From: Bacteroidales bacterium
Lineage (GTDB): Bacteria; Bacteroidota; Bacteroidia; Bacteroidales; F082
NCBI GenBank assembly: GCA_017538795.1
Contig: JAFYIE010000030.1
Coordinates: 1-64,000 of the forward strand
DNA: 64,000 bases
Direction: 5' to 3'
How positions within the stretch are numbered: the stretch's first letter is position 1; every line of letters begins with the position of its first letter. Below are positions 51,322-62,025 of the stretch, piece after piece. Under the pieces are notes generated by a model. That model was given only the letters and a program-made list of their open reading frames with translations, ran no database searches and was not told where the DNA came from. The position numbers and the translations under genes are program-made.

Positions 51322-53253
51322 ATGAAAAAGATGTTTATAGCGATGGCTACAGTAATGATGATTATTGCTGTGGCTATGATTTCAGGATGTAAAAAAGATT
51401 CTTCAACGACTGGCTCTATAGAAGGGAAGCCAACCGTAAAAACAAAGAGCTTCGTTTTATTAGAAATTCCAATTACTGCAAAATGTTATGGAGTTGTTGA
51501 GGATGACGGAGGCTCTCCGATTTTAGCAAGAGGTATATGTTGGAATACAAGCGGGAATCCCACAATCAGCGATAATTATAAGAATGATGAGATTGCAGCT
51601 GTAGGCGAATTTCATGTGAAACTAACAGGATTGGAGCCTAACACTAAATATTGTATACGGGCTTATGCCGCAAATGAAAATGGAACCGCTTATGGCGAAC
51701 AAAAACATTTCACCACACCGGATACGGGCGGTATTTCAGGCGAAATACAACGTATTCCTTATTTCCAAAACTTCGATACAGAATTCGGAACATATATCAC
51801 AAAAAATGTTATCGGCGAACAGGAATGGGAAATTAATTATTCGGCAGCAACTATCAAAGGTTATGACAATCTCGATTTATATGAAAATGAAGATTGGCTG
51901 ATTTCATCGCCGGTATCGGTTACAGGAGTCAGTCACGCTAAAATGACTATGAATTATGTGGGTTGTTATTTTCTAGGTATTACTAACTACGTGACAGTTT
52001 GGGCGTCAACAGATTATAATTATGGTGATATGCCATCGACGGCGACATGGACCCGAGTTCCGGCGATTTTATATGAAAGTGATAATTGGTATGATTATAA
52101 GACAGCTGAGGTTGATCTTGACGATTATTTGGGTCAAACTGTTACTTTAGCTGTAAAATATACATCTTACAATGGAAATGCCGGAGGAATCTCAATCAGG
52201 TCGATTTCTATAGAAGAAGGCGAAGTTTATGGTGGCGGCGCGACCCAAAACCTCCCTTATTTCCAAAGCTTTGAAAATGAATTCGGGACATATATCCCCA
52301 AGAGTGTCGTCGGTGACCTGGAATGGAATATCGACTATTCAACAGCTTGGATGCAAGGTTATTTATACAATTACAATAATAGTGGCAATGAATGTTTTGA
52401 TAATGAAGACTGGCTGATATCTTCACCAGTGTCACTTACTGGTGTTCAGCATGTCAAGATGGTCATGACTTATATAGGACGTTATTTTAATAGTTTTGGC
52501 ATAAATAACGGTGTAACTATTTGGGTGTCAACTAATTATCATTATGGCGACATACCATCGATGGCGTCGTGGATCCAAATTCCGGCCAATTTGAAGCAAG
52601 CATCAAATTGGACCGATTTTTTGACAGTAGAATTGAGTCTTGACGATTATATCGGACAAACAGTTACAGTTGCCGTGAAATATATTTCAAACACTGAAAC
52701 AGCTGGCAATATCGAAATCCAGTCGATTTCTGTTGAAGAAGGTGAAGTTTTAATACCATCGGGGACGGTTCTTTTTTCGGAAACATTCATGTCGGGCCAG
52801 GGCTCATTCGAAATTGTTGATATTATCAAGCCTTATGAGTTGAGTTTCGTGTGGGAACATTCCAGCGCATATAGTTGCATGAAAGCAACCGGTCATACTG
52901 GAGGTACTGGCGGTCCGGACTATGAAACCGAGAGCTGGCTTATTTCTCCTAGTATCAGCTTGTCTGGAGTCACTTCTGCGGTTTTAAGCTTCAACCAGGC
53001 TGTCAACTATCTCGCACCTGACGGTTTTTTGTTTGTGATGATTTCAACCGATTATGTCAGCAATGTAGCTACAGCCACATGGCATGAGTTGAATGTCGAC
53101 CAATGGCCTGCCGGTACAAGCTGGAATTACACTAATTCTACCGCCGATTTATCACAGTATGTCGGTCGAAATGTTAATATAGCTTTCAAATATACCAGCG
53201 TTGAAACCGGCACATCAACATGGGAGATTAAAAATGTAGTGGTTAGAAATTAA
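51322..53253 (+). CDS. Surface lipoprotein with Fn3-like and three choice-of-anchor-J domains
   Basis: A 643-residue lipoprotein. The signal peptide ends in a lipobox (MISGCKK, Cys23). A fibronectin-III-like domain follows (about 40-135, GLEPNTKYCIRAYAANENGT), then three related cleaved-adhesin/choice-of-anchor-J beta-sandwiches (about 140-290, 300-475 and 480-643). The first two share an EFGTYI...EDWLISSPVS pattern and clearly arose by duplication. No T9SS tail is present, so the protein is probably held in the outer membrane by lipid. The likely role is binding carbohydrate or protein. Confidence 0.85.
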   Translation: MKKMFIAMATVMMIIAVAMISGCKKDSSTTGSIEGKPTVKTKSFVLLEIPITAKCYGVVEDDGGSPILARGICWNTSGNPTISDNYKNDEIAAVGEFHVKLTGLEPNTKYCIRAYAANENGTAYGEQKHFTTPDTGGISGEIQRIPYFQNFDTEFGTYITKNVIGEQEWEINYSAATIKGYDNLDLYENEDWLISSPVSVTGVSHAKMTMNYVGCYFLGITNYVTVWASTDYNYGDMPSTATWTRVPAILYESDNWYDYKTAEVDLDDYLGQTVTLAVKYTSYNGNAGGISIRSISIEEGEVYGGGATQNLPYFQSFENEFGTYIPKSVVGDLEWNIDYSTAWMQGYLYNYNNSGNECFDNEDWLISSPVSLTGVQHVKMVMTYIGRYFNSFGINNGVTIWVSTNYHYGDIPSMASWIQIPANLKQASNWTDFLTVELSLDDYIGQTVTVAVKYISNTETAGNIEIQSISVEEGEVLIPSGTVLFSETFMSGQGSFEIVDIIKPYELSFVWEHSSAYSCMKATGHTGGTGGPDYETESWLISPSISLSGVTSAVLSFNQAVNYLAPDGFLFVMISTDYVSNVATATWHELNVDQWPAGTSWNYTNSTADLSQYVGRNVNIAFKYTSVETGTSTWEIKNVVVRN

Positions 53254-53467
53254 TATTTTATGTCACAGCGAAACAAACCTGATAATAAAAAGAGGGTTTG
53301 GGTGATGTATATTATAATGAAGAGTTGCCTGTTTTGTTAAAATTTATTAACAATTAAAAAGCCTTAAAACTGTCATTGTTGCTATTGTAACAAATTGACA
53401 ATCAATAATTTACAAAACCATTCAAAAATTAGTCATTTTTCATACGACTAATTCAAATCACCTATTG

Positions 53468-53475
53468 TAATTTTG
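53468..53475 (+). promoter_or_regulatory. -7 element for the ORF6N-domain gene
   Basis: TAATTTTG matches TAnnTTTG. It overlaps a possible upstream TTG start at 53473 and so argues for the ATG at 53491 as the true start. Confidence 0.55.
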
Positions 53476-53490
53476 CCTGAAAAAATAATT

Positions 53491-54108
53491 ATGGATGAAA
53501 TAGAAAAGATACAACAGAAGATTTACGAAGTAAATGGCAAAAAAGTGATGTTTGATGATGATCTGGCTTCGCTTTATGAAATAGAAACAAAACGTCTAAA
53601 AGAAGCTGTGAAAAGAAACATCCGCCGCTTCCCTGATGATTTTATGTTTGAAGTGACTCCGCATGAAAGAAAAACTGTAATTGAAAAACAAAAACTATTA
53701 AAAATATCTGATAATGAAGATGTTATAATCTTGAGGTCGCAATTTGCGACCTCAAGATGGGGCGGAAGTCGCTATAAATCTTTCGCTTTTACTGAACTTG
53801 GAGTGGCGATGTTTAGCTCTGTTCTCAATTCCGACAAGGCAATAGATATCAACATTAAGATTATGCGAGCTTTTGTCGAATTACGAAACTTGGCAAAATA
53901 TGTTTCTGATAATTATGAAGTATTGCATAAAGAAATAAATGATATTAAAATTTATATCGAAGAAATTCTGGAAGACCAAAATGATATAAATGAAGACCAT
54001 CAGGCTCAACTTGATGCCATCAGTATTGCTTTGTCGGAATTACAAAATGATAACAATGCATTGGCTAATAGGAGATTGATAGGATTTAGACGGGAAGAAA
54101 AAAACTAA
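53491..54108 (+). CDS. ORF6N-domain DNA-binding protein
   Basis: A 205-residue protein with an N-terminal ORF6N domain (VMFDDDLASLYEIETKRLKE, then RRFPDDFMFEVT), a KilA-N-related module found in phage and mobile-element proteins. The rest is a helical tail (about 115-205). The start is ATG 53491, because the promoter element lies over the alternative TTG. It stands alone and may be a prophage remnant or a moron. Confidence 0.85.
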   Translation: MDEIEKIQQKIYEVNGKKVMFDDDLASLYEIETKRLKEAVKRNIRRFPDDFMFEVTPHERKTVIEKQKLLKISDNEDVIILRSQFATSRWGGSRYKSFAFTELGVAMFSSVLNSDKAIDINIKIMRAFVELRNLAKYVSDNYEVLHKEINDIKIYIEEILEDQNDINEDHQAQLDAISIALSELQNDNNALANRRLIGFRREEKN

Positions 54109-54135
54109 CGTCTAATGTCTAAAGTCTAAGGTCTT
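54109..54135. repeat. Heptamer repeat
   Basis: Consecutive units such as CGTCTAA, TGTCTAA, AGTCTAA and GGTC, the same type as beside fba and before 55798. Confidence 0.5.
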
Positions 54136-54140
54136 TTTGC

Positions 54141-54148
54141 TATCTTTG
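54141..54148 (+). promoter_or_regulatory. -7 element for the YfcC-type carrier gene
   Basis: TATCTTTG matches TAnnTTTG, 21 bases before the ATG at 54162. No -33 match is clear. Confidence 0.5.
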
Positions 54149-54161
54149 CAAAAAATATTTT

Positions 54162-55748
54162 ATGTCACAGCGAAAAGTACCGCATACCTACGTCATCGTT
54201 TTCTGCATCATAGTGGTCGCCGCCATCATGACCTGGTTTATCAAGCCGGGAATGTACGTCGACGGGCAGTTCTATTATGAAGAGGACTTACCCGCTGAGT
54301 ATCAAGAAGTTTTCCATCCTGAAGCTCAGACGTGGCAGGTGTTTTCGGCGCTTTTCAACGGCTTCGTGCAACAGTCGAAAATCATCATTTTCATCTTGAT
54401 GATTGGCGGCGCGTTCTGGATCATGAACAAAAGCCGCGCCATCGACATGGGTATTTTTTCTTTCCTGAAATTCACGCAACGACTTGAAAATCATAAGTTT
54501 ATAAGCTTTTTAGGCATCGACAACATCATCATCGTGCTGATAATGCTGCTTTTCAGTCTATTTGGTGCGATTTTCGGGATGAGCGAGGAGTGCATCGCCT
54601 TTGTGATAATCATCATACCGCTCGCAATATCAATGGGTTACGACAGCATCGTGGGATTGTGCATGGTGTATGTTGCGGCGCATATCGGCTTTGCGGGAGC
54701 TATTTTGAACCCGTTTACGATAGGCATAGCGCAGGGAATCGCCGACGTGCCGCTGTTTTCGGGCATCGGCTACCGCATCTTCTGCTGGGTGATTATCAAT
54801 ATCTTCGGCATCGCATTCGTGCTGCATTACGCTCACAAAGTGAAGAAAAATCCGAAGATTTCAATCATGTACGACGATGATGCATATTGGCGAAAAAACA
54901 GCGTGGCGCAAGGGCAGGAGTTTGAGCATTATGTGCCTCGTGCAGCATGGTTTGTTTACGCTTTCCTGCTTATCGCAATGGTGATTTTCTCGTATCTGAA
55001 CCCGAAAACAACTCTCGTTATCGGCTCCAGTGCCTTCGTGATGCCGATAATCCCTATTTTGACAGGATTTTTCGCCATTTTGGGCGCGTTTTCGTTAAGA
55101 AAAACAGTTCATAACTTCATTTTGCTGCTGCTTCTTTACACCATCATCTACCTCATCGTCGGCGTGATGGGTTACGGCTGGTATGTGATGGAAATCGCGT
55201 CGCTGTTCCTCGCCATGGGAATATGCAGTGGAGTGGCTATCGGCAAGAGCGCCAGCGACATAGCGAAGTTATTTATAGAGGGAATGAGCGATATTTTATC
55301 GGCTGCGGTTGTCGTCGGATTGGCTGGCGGCATCGTGATAATCCTGCAAAGCGGCGGCATCATTGACACGATTTTGTACGGCTTGTCCAAGTCGATGTCC
55401 GACTTTGGCAAGGTGGCGTCGGTGGAGATAATGTATGGTATTCAGACACTTATAAACATCATTATACCGTCAGGTTCGGCGAAAGCGGCCATCACCATGC
55501 CGATTATGGCGCCGTTCAGCGACCTCATCGGGGTGTGCCGTCAAGCCACCGTGATGGCGTTCCAGTTCGGCGACGGCTTCACCAACATGATAACGCCAAC
55601 GTCAGGAGTCCTCATCGGAGCCCTCGGCGTAGCAAAAATCCCATATCAGAAATGGTTCAAATGGGTTTGGAAGTTCATTTTGATGATGATAATTTTAGGT
55701 GGAATATTGTTGATACCAACAGTTTTAATGAATTTAGAAGGATTTTAA
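54162..55748 (+). CDS. YfcC-family membrane carrier
   Basis: A 528-residue inner-membrane protein of the YfcC/DcuC-type (ion transporter superfamily) with about twelve membrane segments. The N-terminal [20 protein letters not shown] and the later [20 protein letters not shown] are family signatures. Members are thought to move basic amino acids, peptides or C4 acids. The neighbouring peptide ABC ATPase and serine dehydratase suggest an amino-acid use cluster, but the substrate is not known. Confidence 0.85.
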   Translation: MSQRKVPHTYVIVFCIIVVAAIMTWFIKPGMYVDGQFYYEEDLPAEYQEVFHPEAQTWQVFSALFNGFVQQSKIIIFILMIGGAFWIMNKSRAIDMGIFSFLKFTQRLENHKFISFLGIDNIIIVLIMLLFSLFGAIFGMSEECIAFVIIIIPLAISMGYDSIVGLCMVYVAAHIGFAGAILNPFTIGIAQGIADVPLFSGIGYRIFCWVIINIFGIAFVLHYAHKVKKNPKISIMYDDDAYWRKNSVAQGQEFEHYVPRAAWFVYAFLLIAMVIFSYLNPKTTLVIGSSAFVMPIIPILTGFFAILGAFSLRKTVHNFILLLLLYTIIYLIVGVMGYGWYVMEIASLFLAMGICSGVAIGKSASDIAKLFIEGMSDILSAAVVVGLAGGIVIILQSGGIIDTILYGLSKSMSDFGKVASVEIMYGIQTLINIIIPSGSAKAAITMPIMAPFSDLIGVCRQATVMAFQFGDGFTNMITPTSGVLIGALGVAKIPYQKWFKWVWKFILMMIILGGILLIPTVLMNLEGF

Positions 55749-55797
55749 AATCTCAACTACTAACTGCTAACTTCTAACTGCTAACTAATAACTGAAC
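55749..55797. repeat. Heptamer repeat before the ABC ATPase gene
   Basis: Units of the form CTAACTG / CTAACTT fill the gap between the carrier and ATPase genes. Confidence 0.45.
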
Positions 55798-57534
55798 ATG
55801 GCACTGTTAACCATAAAAAACTTAAAGGTGAGTTTCCTTCGCGATGGCGAATGGAACGAGGCGGTGCATGGTGTCAGTTTTGAGGTGCCGAAAGGCAAAA
55901 CCCTTGGAATTGTTGGTGAATCAGGTTCTGGAAAGTCGGTGAGTAACCTTGCGGTGATGCGGCTGCTGAACGAGAAACAATCGAAAATCACAGCCGACGA
56001 AATCACCCTCGACGGGAAAGATATCCTCCATCTTTCTGAAAACAAAATGCACGACATCCGCGGCAAGCGCATCGCCATGATATTCCAGGAGCCGATGACG
56101 TCGCTGAATCCCGTGTTCCAGTGCGGTTTCCAGGTTACAGAAGCAATTTTAGCTCACGAAGATGTCACCGAAGAAGAGGCGAAGGCACGCGTCATATCTC
56201 TGTTCAAAAAAGTGATGCTGCCACGCCCTGAGTCCATCTATAAGAGCTACCCTCATGAGCTCTCCGGCGGTCAAAAACAACGCGTGATGATTGCCATGGC
56301 ACTCGCCTGCAACCCTGAATTGCTCATCGCAGATGAGCCTACCACAGCTTTGGATGTTACTGTTCAGAAAGAGATCCTGAAATTGCTGAAAGAGCTGCAA
56401 AGAGGCACAACCCCTAATGCCCTTACAGCCTCTGTGCCCACCCCGCTTTCAATGATCTTCATTTCCCACGATCTTGGTGTCGTCTCCGAAGTCTCCGATT
56501 ACATCCTCGTCATGCACAACGGTCGCGTTGTCGAATTCGGCGAATCCTCTAAAATCCTTAATGACCCTAAAGACCCTTACACCAAAGGTCTTCTCGCTTG
56601 CCGCCCTCCGATGGATTACCGCCTGAAGCGACTTCCAATCGTGAAAGAATTCCTCGACGGCACTTGGAAAGAAGACGCTGATTTTAAGCAGCAACTTGTT
56701 GTCACTCAAGAGGAAAGAAACAAACATCTCGAACAATTATATTCGCAAAAACCGATTTTGAAGGTTGAACATCTGAAGACTTGGTTCCCGCTGAAAAAAG
56801 GTGTCTTCAACCGTGTTTACGATCACGTGAAAGCTGTCGACGACGTGAGTTTTGAGGTTTATCCTGGTGAAACACTCGGTCTCGTGGGTGAATCAGGTTG
56901 CGGAAAAACTACCCTCGGTCGCTCGATTTTACGTCTTGTTGAACCTTCCGAAGGCAAAATCATCTTCGACGGCAAAGATGTTATGTCGCTGAGCGGCAAC
57001 GATTTGCGTGAATATCGCAAGCATGCTCAAATTGTCTTTCAAGACCCTTATTCGTCGCTGAACCCGAAGATGCGCATCGGCGACGCGATAGCGGAGCCGA
57101 TGTTGGTGCATGGACTCGAACCTGACGCGAAAAAACGTCGCGACAAAGTGTGTGAGCTGCTCACCGAGGTTGGACTGCAACCTGAACATTATCAGCGTTA
57201 TCCGCATGAGTTCTCTGGCGGTCAGCGACAAAGAATCTGCATCGCAAGGGCGCTTGCTGTGCATCCGAAACTGATAATCTGCGACGAGTCGGTGTCGGCA
57301 CTCGACGTCTCGGTACAGGCGCAGGTCTTAAATCTGCTGAACCGCCTCAAAAAAGACTTCGGCTTCACCTACATCTTCATCTCTCACGATCTCAGCGTGG
57401 TCCGCTTCATGTCCGACCGCATCCTCGTGATGTACAACGGAAAACCAGTGGAACTCGGCGACGCCGATGAGATTTTCAACAACCCGAAAAATGACTATAC
57501 AAAGAAGTTAATAAACGCAATTCCCAAGATATGA
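55798..57534 (+). CDS. Fused double ATPase of a peptide ABC transporter
   Basis: A 578-residue protein with two ABC ATPase domains, matching DppD joined to DppF. The first has Walker A GESGSGKS (about 40-47) and signature LSGGQKQR; the second has GESGCGKT (about 363-370) and SGGQRQR. Both belong to the oligopeptide/dipeptide importer group. No permease or binding-protein gene is in the window, so the ATPase must work with subunits encoded elsewhere. It overlaps the serine dehydratase gene by four bases. Confidence 0.92.
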   Translation: MALLTIKNLKVSFLRDGEWNEAVHGVSFEVPKGKTLGIVGESGSGKSVSNLAVMRLLNEKQSKITADEITLDGKDILHLSENKMHDIRGKRIAMIFQEPMTSLNPVFQCGFQVTEAILAHEDVTEEEAKARVISLFKKVMLPRPESIYKSYPHELSGGQKQRVMIAMALACNPELLIADEPTTALDVTVQKEILKLLKELQRGTTPNALTASVPTPLSMIFISHDLGVVSEVSDYILVMHNGRVVEFGESSKILNDPKDPYTKGLLACRPPMDYRLKRLPIVKEFLDGTWKEDADFKQQLVVTQEERNKHLEQLYSQKPILKVEHLKTWFPLKKGVFNRVYDHVKAVDDVSFEVYPGETLGLVGESGCGKTTLGRSILRLVEPSEGKIIFDGKDVMSLSGNDLREYRKHAQIVFQDPYSSLNPKMRIGDAIAEPMLVHGLEPDAKKRRDKVCELLTEVGLQPEHYQRYPHEFSGGQRQRICIARALAVHPKLIICDESVSALDVSVQAQVLNLLNRLKKDFGFTYIFISHDLSVVRFMSDRILVMYNGKPVELGDADEIFNNPKNDYTKKLINAIPKI

Positions 57535-58739
57535 AAACTATTAAAGAAATTTATCGAATAGGACATGGCCCCTCATCATCTCATACCATGGCTCCTCGCT
57601 TCGCTGCCGAGCAGTTCCTCGAGCGTCATCCTGATGCCGCAGCATTTGAAGTCACGCTTTACGGAAGCCTCGCCGCCACTGGCAAAGGCCACTTCACCGA
57701 TGTCGCTATCCTCGAAGTGCTGCAGCCTCATGCCAAGGTCAATATCGTGTGGCAGCCAAAAATATTCTTGCCATATCATCCTAACGGCATGACATTCAAG
57801 GCTTTAGATAAAAATGAGAAAGTCCTTGAAGAGTGGACTGTTTACAGTGTTGGCGGTGGTGCTCTCGAAGAGGAAGGCAAGCCGTCGCATCTTCCTGACC
57901 TTTATCCGCTGACGAAGATGACCGACATCATGAAATGGTGCGAGCAGAATGGTAAGACATATTGGGAATACGTGCTTGAAAGTGAGAAAGACGACACGCT
58001 TATTCCGCATATAAAAGATGTGTGGGAGACCATGAAAAACGCTGTTGAGCGTGGAATGCGCGCTGAAGGACGTCTGCCGGGACCCCTTAACCTGCCTCGA
58101 AAAGCCGCTCAGTATAACATCAAGGCGATGGGTTATCAGCATACGTTGAGAAGCCGTGGTCTCGTGTTTTCGTGCGCTCTCGCTGTCGCCGAAGAGAATG
58201 CTTCCGGCGGACTCATCGTGACGGCTCCTACATGCGGTTCGTGCGGTGTGCTGCCTGCGGTTTTGTATCATCTTTGGAGAAGTTATAACTTTGATGAGGC
58301 GCGCATCTATCGTGCTTTGATAACAGCAGGTTTAATCGGAAATATCGTCAAGACCAATGCCTCTATCTCTGGTGCCGAAGTGGGTTGCCAGGGCGAGGTT
58401 GGAGTGGCTTGCGCAATGGCTGCCGGAGCTGCTTGCCAGCTGTTCGGAGGCAGTGTGGCGCAAATAGAATATGCTTGCGAGATGGCTCTTGAACATCACC
58501 TCGGCATGACCTGCGATCCTGTCTGCGGCCTTGTCCAGATTCCGTGCATCGAGCGCAACGCCTTCGCCGCCGCCCGCGCCTTCGACTGCAACATCTACTC
58601 GACATTCAGCGATGGCCGCCACCGCGTATCCTTCGACAAAGTGGTCGCCACCATGAACAAAACTGGACGTGACATCCCTTATCTTTACAGGGAAACCTCA
58701 GAAGGAGGCCTTGCCGAAGATTACAAACAAATGGAATAA
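57531..58739 (+). CDS. sdaA: L-serine dehydratase (iron-sulfur type)
   Basis: A 402-residue single-chain L-serine ammonia-lyase converting serine to pyruvate and ammonia. The N-terminal [20 protein letters not shown] and the cysteine motifs [12 protein letters not shown] and [12 protein letters not shown] hold the [4Fe-4S] cluster. The beta and alpha parts are fused in one chain. The gene is coupled to the ABC ATPase upstream and to thpR downstream (ATG at 58739 overlapping the stop). Confidence 0.93.
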   Translation: MKTIKEIYRIGHGPSSSHTMAPRFAAEQFLERHPDAAAFEVTLYGSLAATGKGHFTDVAILEVLQPHAKVNIVWQPKIFLPYHPNGMTFKALDKNEKVLEEWTVYSVGGGALEEEGKPSHLPDLYPLTKMTDIMKWCEQNGKTYWEYVLESEKDDTLIPHIKDVWETMKNAVERGMRAEGRLPGPLNLPRKAAQYNIKAMGYQHTLRSRGLVFSCALAVAEENASGGLIVTAPTCGSCGVLPAVLYHLWRSYNFDEARIYRALITAGLIGNIVKTNASISGAEVGCQGEVGVACAMAAGAACQLFGGSVAQIEYACEMALEHHLGMTCDPVCGLVQIPCIERNAFAAARAFDCNIYSTFSDGRHRVSFDKVVATMNKTGRDIPYLYRETSEGGLAEDYKQME

Positions 58740-59335
58740 TGAAACGACTATTTTTAGCAATTCCAATTCAAACTGAAAACAACGGCTTCAAACCGCTGCT
58801 TGATAGCTTACGCCGTAGCTTATCGCACGAAAAAATGATAAACTGGGTGCGTCCGACAAATATACATTTAACTTTGAAATTCATTGGCGAAACTCCACCT
58901 CAAGACGAGCCCAAAATCATCGACGCCGTCACTAAAGTCCTTGAAAATCAAAAGAGTTTCACCATGGACTTCAACCGCACCGGAATCTTCGGCGCCCGCT
59001 ATGCCCCGCGCGTGCTCTGGCTCGGCATGCAGCAAACACCAGAAGAGTTGCTAAATCTCGAAGAATCTGTTTTAACTGCATTCGATAACATTGGTTATCA
59101 ACGAGATAGACAAAATTTCGTTCCTCATCTCACGCTTGGCCGCATCAAAGACCTCTGCGAGAAGCAGTATTTTCAAAAAGTTGTCCAAGCCATCGAGCAG
59201 AAATCCTACATCCACCAGGAAGTGAACGAAATCATCCTCTTCCAGAGCATCTTGCGACCGGAAGGAGCAATGTACAAAGTGGTGAAAAAGTGGTATTTGT
59301 CAGAAAAAATCTCACATCTAACGTCTAACTTCTAA
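58739..59335 (+). CDS. thpR: RNA 2',3'-cyclic phosphodiesterase
   Basis: A 198-residue 2H-phosphoesterase of the ThpR (LigT) family. The two catalytic HxT motifs are HLT in NIHLTLKFIGE (about 41-51) and HLT in FVPHLTLGRI (about 128-137). The enzyme opens 2',3'-cyclic phosphates in RNA. It overlaps the sdaA stop by one base. The end runs into a TCTAACG / TCTAACT type repeat. Confidence 0.92.
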   Translation: MKRLFLAIPIQTENNGFKPLLDSLRRSLSHEKMINWVRPTNIHLTLKFIGETPPQDEPKIIDAVTKVLENQKSFTMDFNRTGIFGARYAPRVLWLGMQQTPEELLNLEESVLTAFDNIGYQRDRQNFVPHLTLGRIKDLCEKQYFQKVVQAIEQKSYIHQEVNEIILFQSILRPEGAMYKVVKKWYLSEKISHLTSNF

Positions 59336-59346
59336 AGTCTTTTTAT

Positions 59347-59354
59347 TATCTTTG
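59347..59354 (+). promoter_or_regulatory. -7 element for the glycosyltransferase operon
   Basis: TATCTTTG matches TAnnTTTG, 22 bases before the ATG at 59369. Confidence 0.55.
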
Positions 59355-59368
59355 CAAAAAATTGTGCG

Positions 59369-60130
59369 ATGCACATCTCTGTCGTCATAATCACTCATAA
59401 CGAGGAGCGTAACATCCTTCGGTGCCTCAACTCAGTGCAAGATGTTGCAGATGAGATAGTTGTGGTCGATTCAGGCTCCACCGATAAGACCGAGGAAATC
59501 TGTAAGTCATTCAACGTGAAGTTTGTGAAACAGTCGTGGTTGGGCTATTCCGGGCAGAAAAATTTCGCCAACAGCCTCGCCTCCAACGACTGGATTCTCA
59601 GCATCGACGCCGACGAGGAACTTTCCGACGATCTGAAACACTCGATTTTAAAATATAAAAATCAGCATATCCCGCACGATATGGTGTTCAGTATGAACCG
59701 ATTAACGAATTATTGCGGTCACTGGATCCATCACTGCGGCTGGTATCCGGATAGGAAAATCCGCATCTGGAACCGCACCGTCGGACAATGGAAGGGCGAG
59801 ATTCACGAAACGATAGAGTTTTCAACGGAGACGAGAGAAAAAGTGCTCAAAGGCGACCTGAACCACTACTCGTATTATTCAATCGAAGACCATATCCGGC
59901 AGGCCGACAAATTCACCACAATCACAGCGACAGAGGCATTCAAGAAAGGCAAGCGCTGCGACAGCATTTGGAAGCTTCGCGTGAAAGCGGCGTGGAAGTT
60001 CATCCACGACTATTTCTTCGCCTTGGGCTTCCTCGACGGCTACTACGGCTACGTGGTCTGTAAGATTTCAGCCTTCGCTACCTTCATGAAATACAGCAAG
60101 TTACACGAAATGACAAAAGGAAAGAAATGA
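59369..60130 (+). CDS. Glycosyltransferase family 2 (WaaE/KdtX-like)
   Basis: A 253-residue GT2 enzyme. The N-terminal ISVVIITHNEERNILRCLNS and IVVVDSGSTDKTEEI form the nucleotide-sugar site, and LSIDADEE near 79-86 holds the DxD metal site. The length and the HHCGWYPDRKIRIW block resemble the LPS-core WaaE/KdtX group. First gene of a four-gene envelope glycan operon. Confidence 0.88.
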   Translation: MHISVVIITHNEERNILRCLNSVQDVADEIVVVDSGSTDKTEEICKSFNVKFVKQSWLGYSGQKNFANSLASNDWILSIDADEELSDDLKHSILKYKNQHIPHDMVFSMNRLTNYCGHWIHHCGWYPDRKIRIWNRTVGQWKGEIHETIEFSTETREKVLKGDLNHYSYYSIEDHIRQADKFTTITATEAFKKGKRCDSIWKLRVKAAWKFIHDYFFALGFLDGYYGYVVCKISAFATFMKYSKLHEMTKGKK

Positions 60131-61125
60131 GCCAGCAGCGTATCATAATAAGTCGTACCGACAGCATTGGCGACGTGATCCTCACATTGCCAATGGCTTC
60201 GTTGCTGAAAAAAGTCATTCCCGACTGCACCGTCATTTTCCTTGGCTCATCTTACACAAGAGATATCGTCGCATGCTGCCCCGACGTGGATGAGTTTTAT
60301 GACTGGAAACAGACCGAACTCGCTGACATTCACGCAGATACGATAATTCATGTGCTTCCGCGACCGGAGATTGCGAAAGTGGCGAAAAAAGCGAAGATAA
60401 AACTCAGAATCGGCACCACAAACCGCCTTTACCACTGGTGGACGTGCAACAAGCTTATCAAGCTTTCGCGAAAGAATTCCGACCTGCACGAAGCGCAGCT
60501 GAACCTTAAGCTTTTAACGGTTTTTGAAGGCGTGAAAGATTTGTATTCGCTAGAAGAAGTTGTCGATTTGATGAATTTCAAGTCGGTGAAAGACTCTTGC
60601 GATGCGGTTCAATATATTGACAATCAAAGATTTAACCTGATTTTACACCCAAAATCGAAGGGAAGTGCGAGAGAGTGGGGACTGGATAATTTCAAGAAAC
60701 TAATCGGTATTTTACCGTCTGAAAAGTTCAAGATTTTTGTTTGCGGCACCGAAAACGAAGGTGCTATGGTGCGCGACACCTTGCTCGCTGAGTCTCGTGA
60801 GAATGTCGTCGACCTCACCGGAAAGCTCTCGCTGGCCGATTATATCGCTTTCATCGACCATGCCGACGGTCTGATTGCCGCAAGCACAGGCCCTCTGCAT
60901 ATCGCTGCATCGTTGGGAAAACACGCCATCGGCATATACCCGCCGATTCGCCCGATGCACCCGGGACGCTGGGCTTGCATTGGCAAAAACGCCAAGGTCT
61001 TCGTCACCGACAAAGAATGCGAGGAATGCCGTAAAACACAGGACTGCCGCTGCATGCGGATGATTGAGCCCGAGATGATAAAATCTTATCTTTTAAACTT
61101 GAAAAACACTGACAAACATATATGA
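60127..61125 (+). CDS. Glycosyltransferase family 9 (heptosyltransferase-like)
   Basis: A 332-residue GT9 enzyme. RTDSIGDVILTLPMASLL near 10-27 is the typical first motif, and ASTGPLHIAASLGKHAIGIY near 254-273 binds the nucleotide sugar. The C-terminus has a cysteine cluster (CEECRKTQDCRCM), a feature seen in some members. It likely adds a sugar to the lipid A core. It overlaps both neighbouring genes by four bases. Confidence 0.88.
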   Translation: MSQQRIIISRTDSIGDVILTLPMASLLKKVIPDCTVIFLGSSYTRDIVACCPDVDEFYDWKQTELADIHADTIIHVLPRPEIAKVAKKAKIKLRIGTTNRLYHWWTCNKLIKLSRKNSDLHEAQLNLKLLTVFEGVKDLYSLEEVVDLMNFKSVKDSCDAVQYIDNQRFNLILHPKSKGSAREWGLDNFKKLIGILPSEKFKIFVCGTENEGAMVRDTLLAESRENVVDLTGKLSLADYIAFIDHADGLIAASTGPLHIAASLGKHAIGIYPPIRPMHPGRWACIGKNAKVFVTDKECEECRKTQDCRCMRMIEPEMIKSYLLNLKNTDKHI

Positions 61126-62024
61126 TAAGTTTCGAAAAACATAAAAACTCGGAAAAGAAGGACTATTGCTTCTCGATAGTCATCCCGACATGGAATAACC
61201 TCAAATATCTTGAGCTTTGCGTCGACAGCATCCGCAAAAATTCGGCTTACGAACATCAGATCGTGCTCGCCGTGAACGAAGGTGTCGACGGAACGCGCGA
61301 ATGGGTTGAAAGTCAAGGATTTGACTATATCTATGCCGAGAAAAACATTGGCGTCTGCTATGCCCTGAACGCTTGCCGCGGCCTCATCGCCACTGATTTT
61401 ATGCTTTACGCCAACGATGACATGTATTTCCTTCCTAACTGGGACGTGCCTATCCTTGAAAAGATCAATGAGCTGACTGACAATCAAAGAGATAAGCAAA
61501 AATATTTTATGATTTCGAGTACGCTTATCGAACCTTACGGAAACAACCCTTGCGTGGTGGTGAAAGATTACGGTCACGACATCGAGACGTTTCGTGAGGC
61601 TGACTTGATAAAAGACCAGCCGAGCCTTCATCATGCCGACTGGCGCGGAAGCACATGGCCGCCAAACATCATGCCTGTGGCCTGCTGGGATCTCGTGGGC
61701 GGAATGAGCATCGAATATCATCCCGGCATGGGCTCCGACCCCGACATCTCACGTAAGCTTTGGGAACTCGGAGTGCGCGATTTTATGGGCGTCGGCAGTA
61801 GCTTGGTGTATCATTTCGGATGCAAATCGACAGGCCGTGTGAAGAAAAACAACGGCAGAAAGACCTTCCTTCTGAAGTGGGGCATCTCTTCAAGGACGTT
61901 CAACGACAAATATATCGTGCGCGGTGCCGACATGTCGACACAGGTGGACGAGGAAAAACTGCCTAAACCTAACGATTTCTCGCAGTTGATAAAACGAATT
62001 TTAGCTTGTTTTGGAAATAAATAA
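61122..62024 (+). CDS. Glycosyltransferase family 2
   Basis: A 300-residue GT2 enzyme: FSIVIPTWNNLKYLELCVDS at about 18-37 and ANDDMYF near 101-107 as the DxD-like metal site. The GMGSDPDISRKLWELG segment near 201-216 suggests a catalytic acid. It lies between the GT9 and GT-C genes of the operon and overlaps the former by four bases. Confidence 0.85.
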   Translation: MISFEKHKNSEKKDYCFSIVIPTWNNLKYLELCVDSIRKNSAYEHQIVLAVNEGVDGTREWVESQGFDYIYAEKNIGVCYALNACRGLIATDFMLYANDDMYFLPNWDVPILEKINELTDNQRDKQKYFMISSTLIEPYGNNPCVVVKDYGHDIETFREADLIKDQPSLHHADWRGSTWPPNIMPVACWDLVGGMSIEYHPGMGSDPDISRKLWELGVRDFMGVGSSLVYHFGCKSTGRVKKNNGRKTFLLKWGISSRTFNDKYIVRGADMSTQVDEEKLPKPNDFSQLIKRILACFGNK

Positions 62025-62025
62025 C

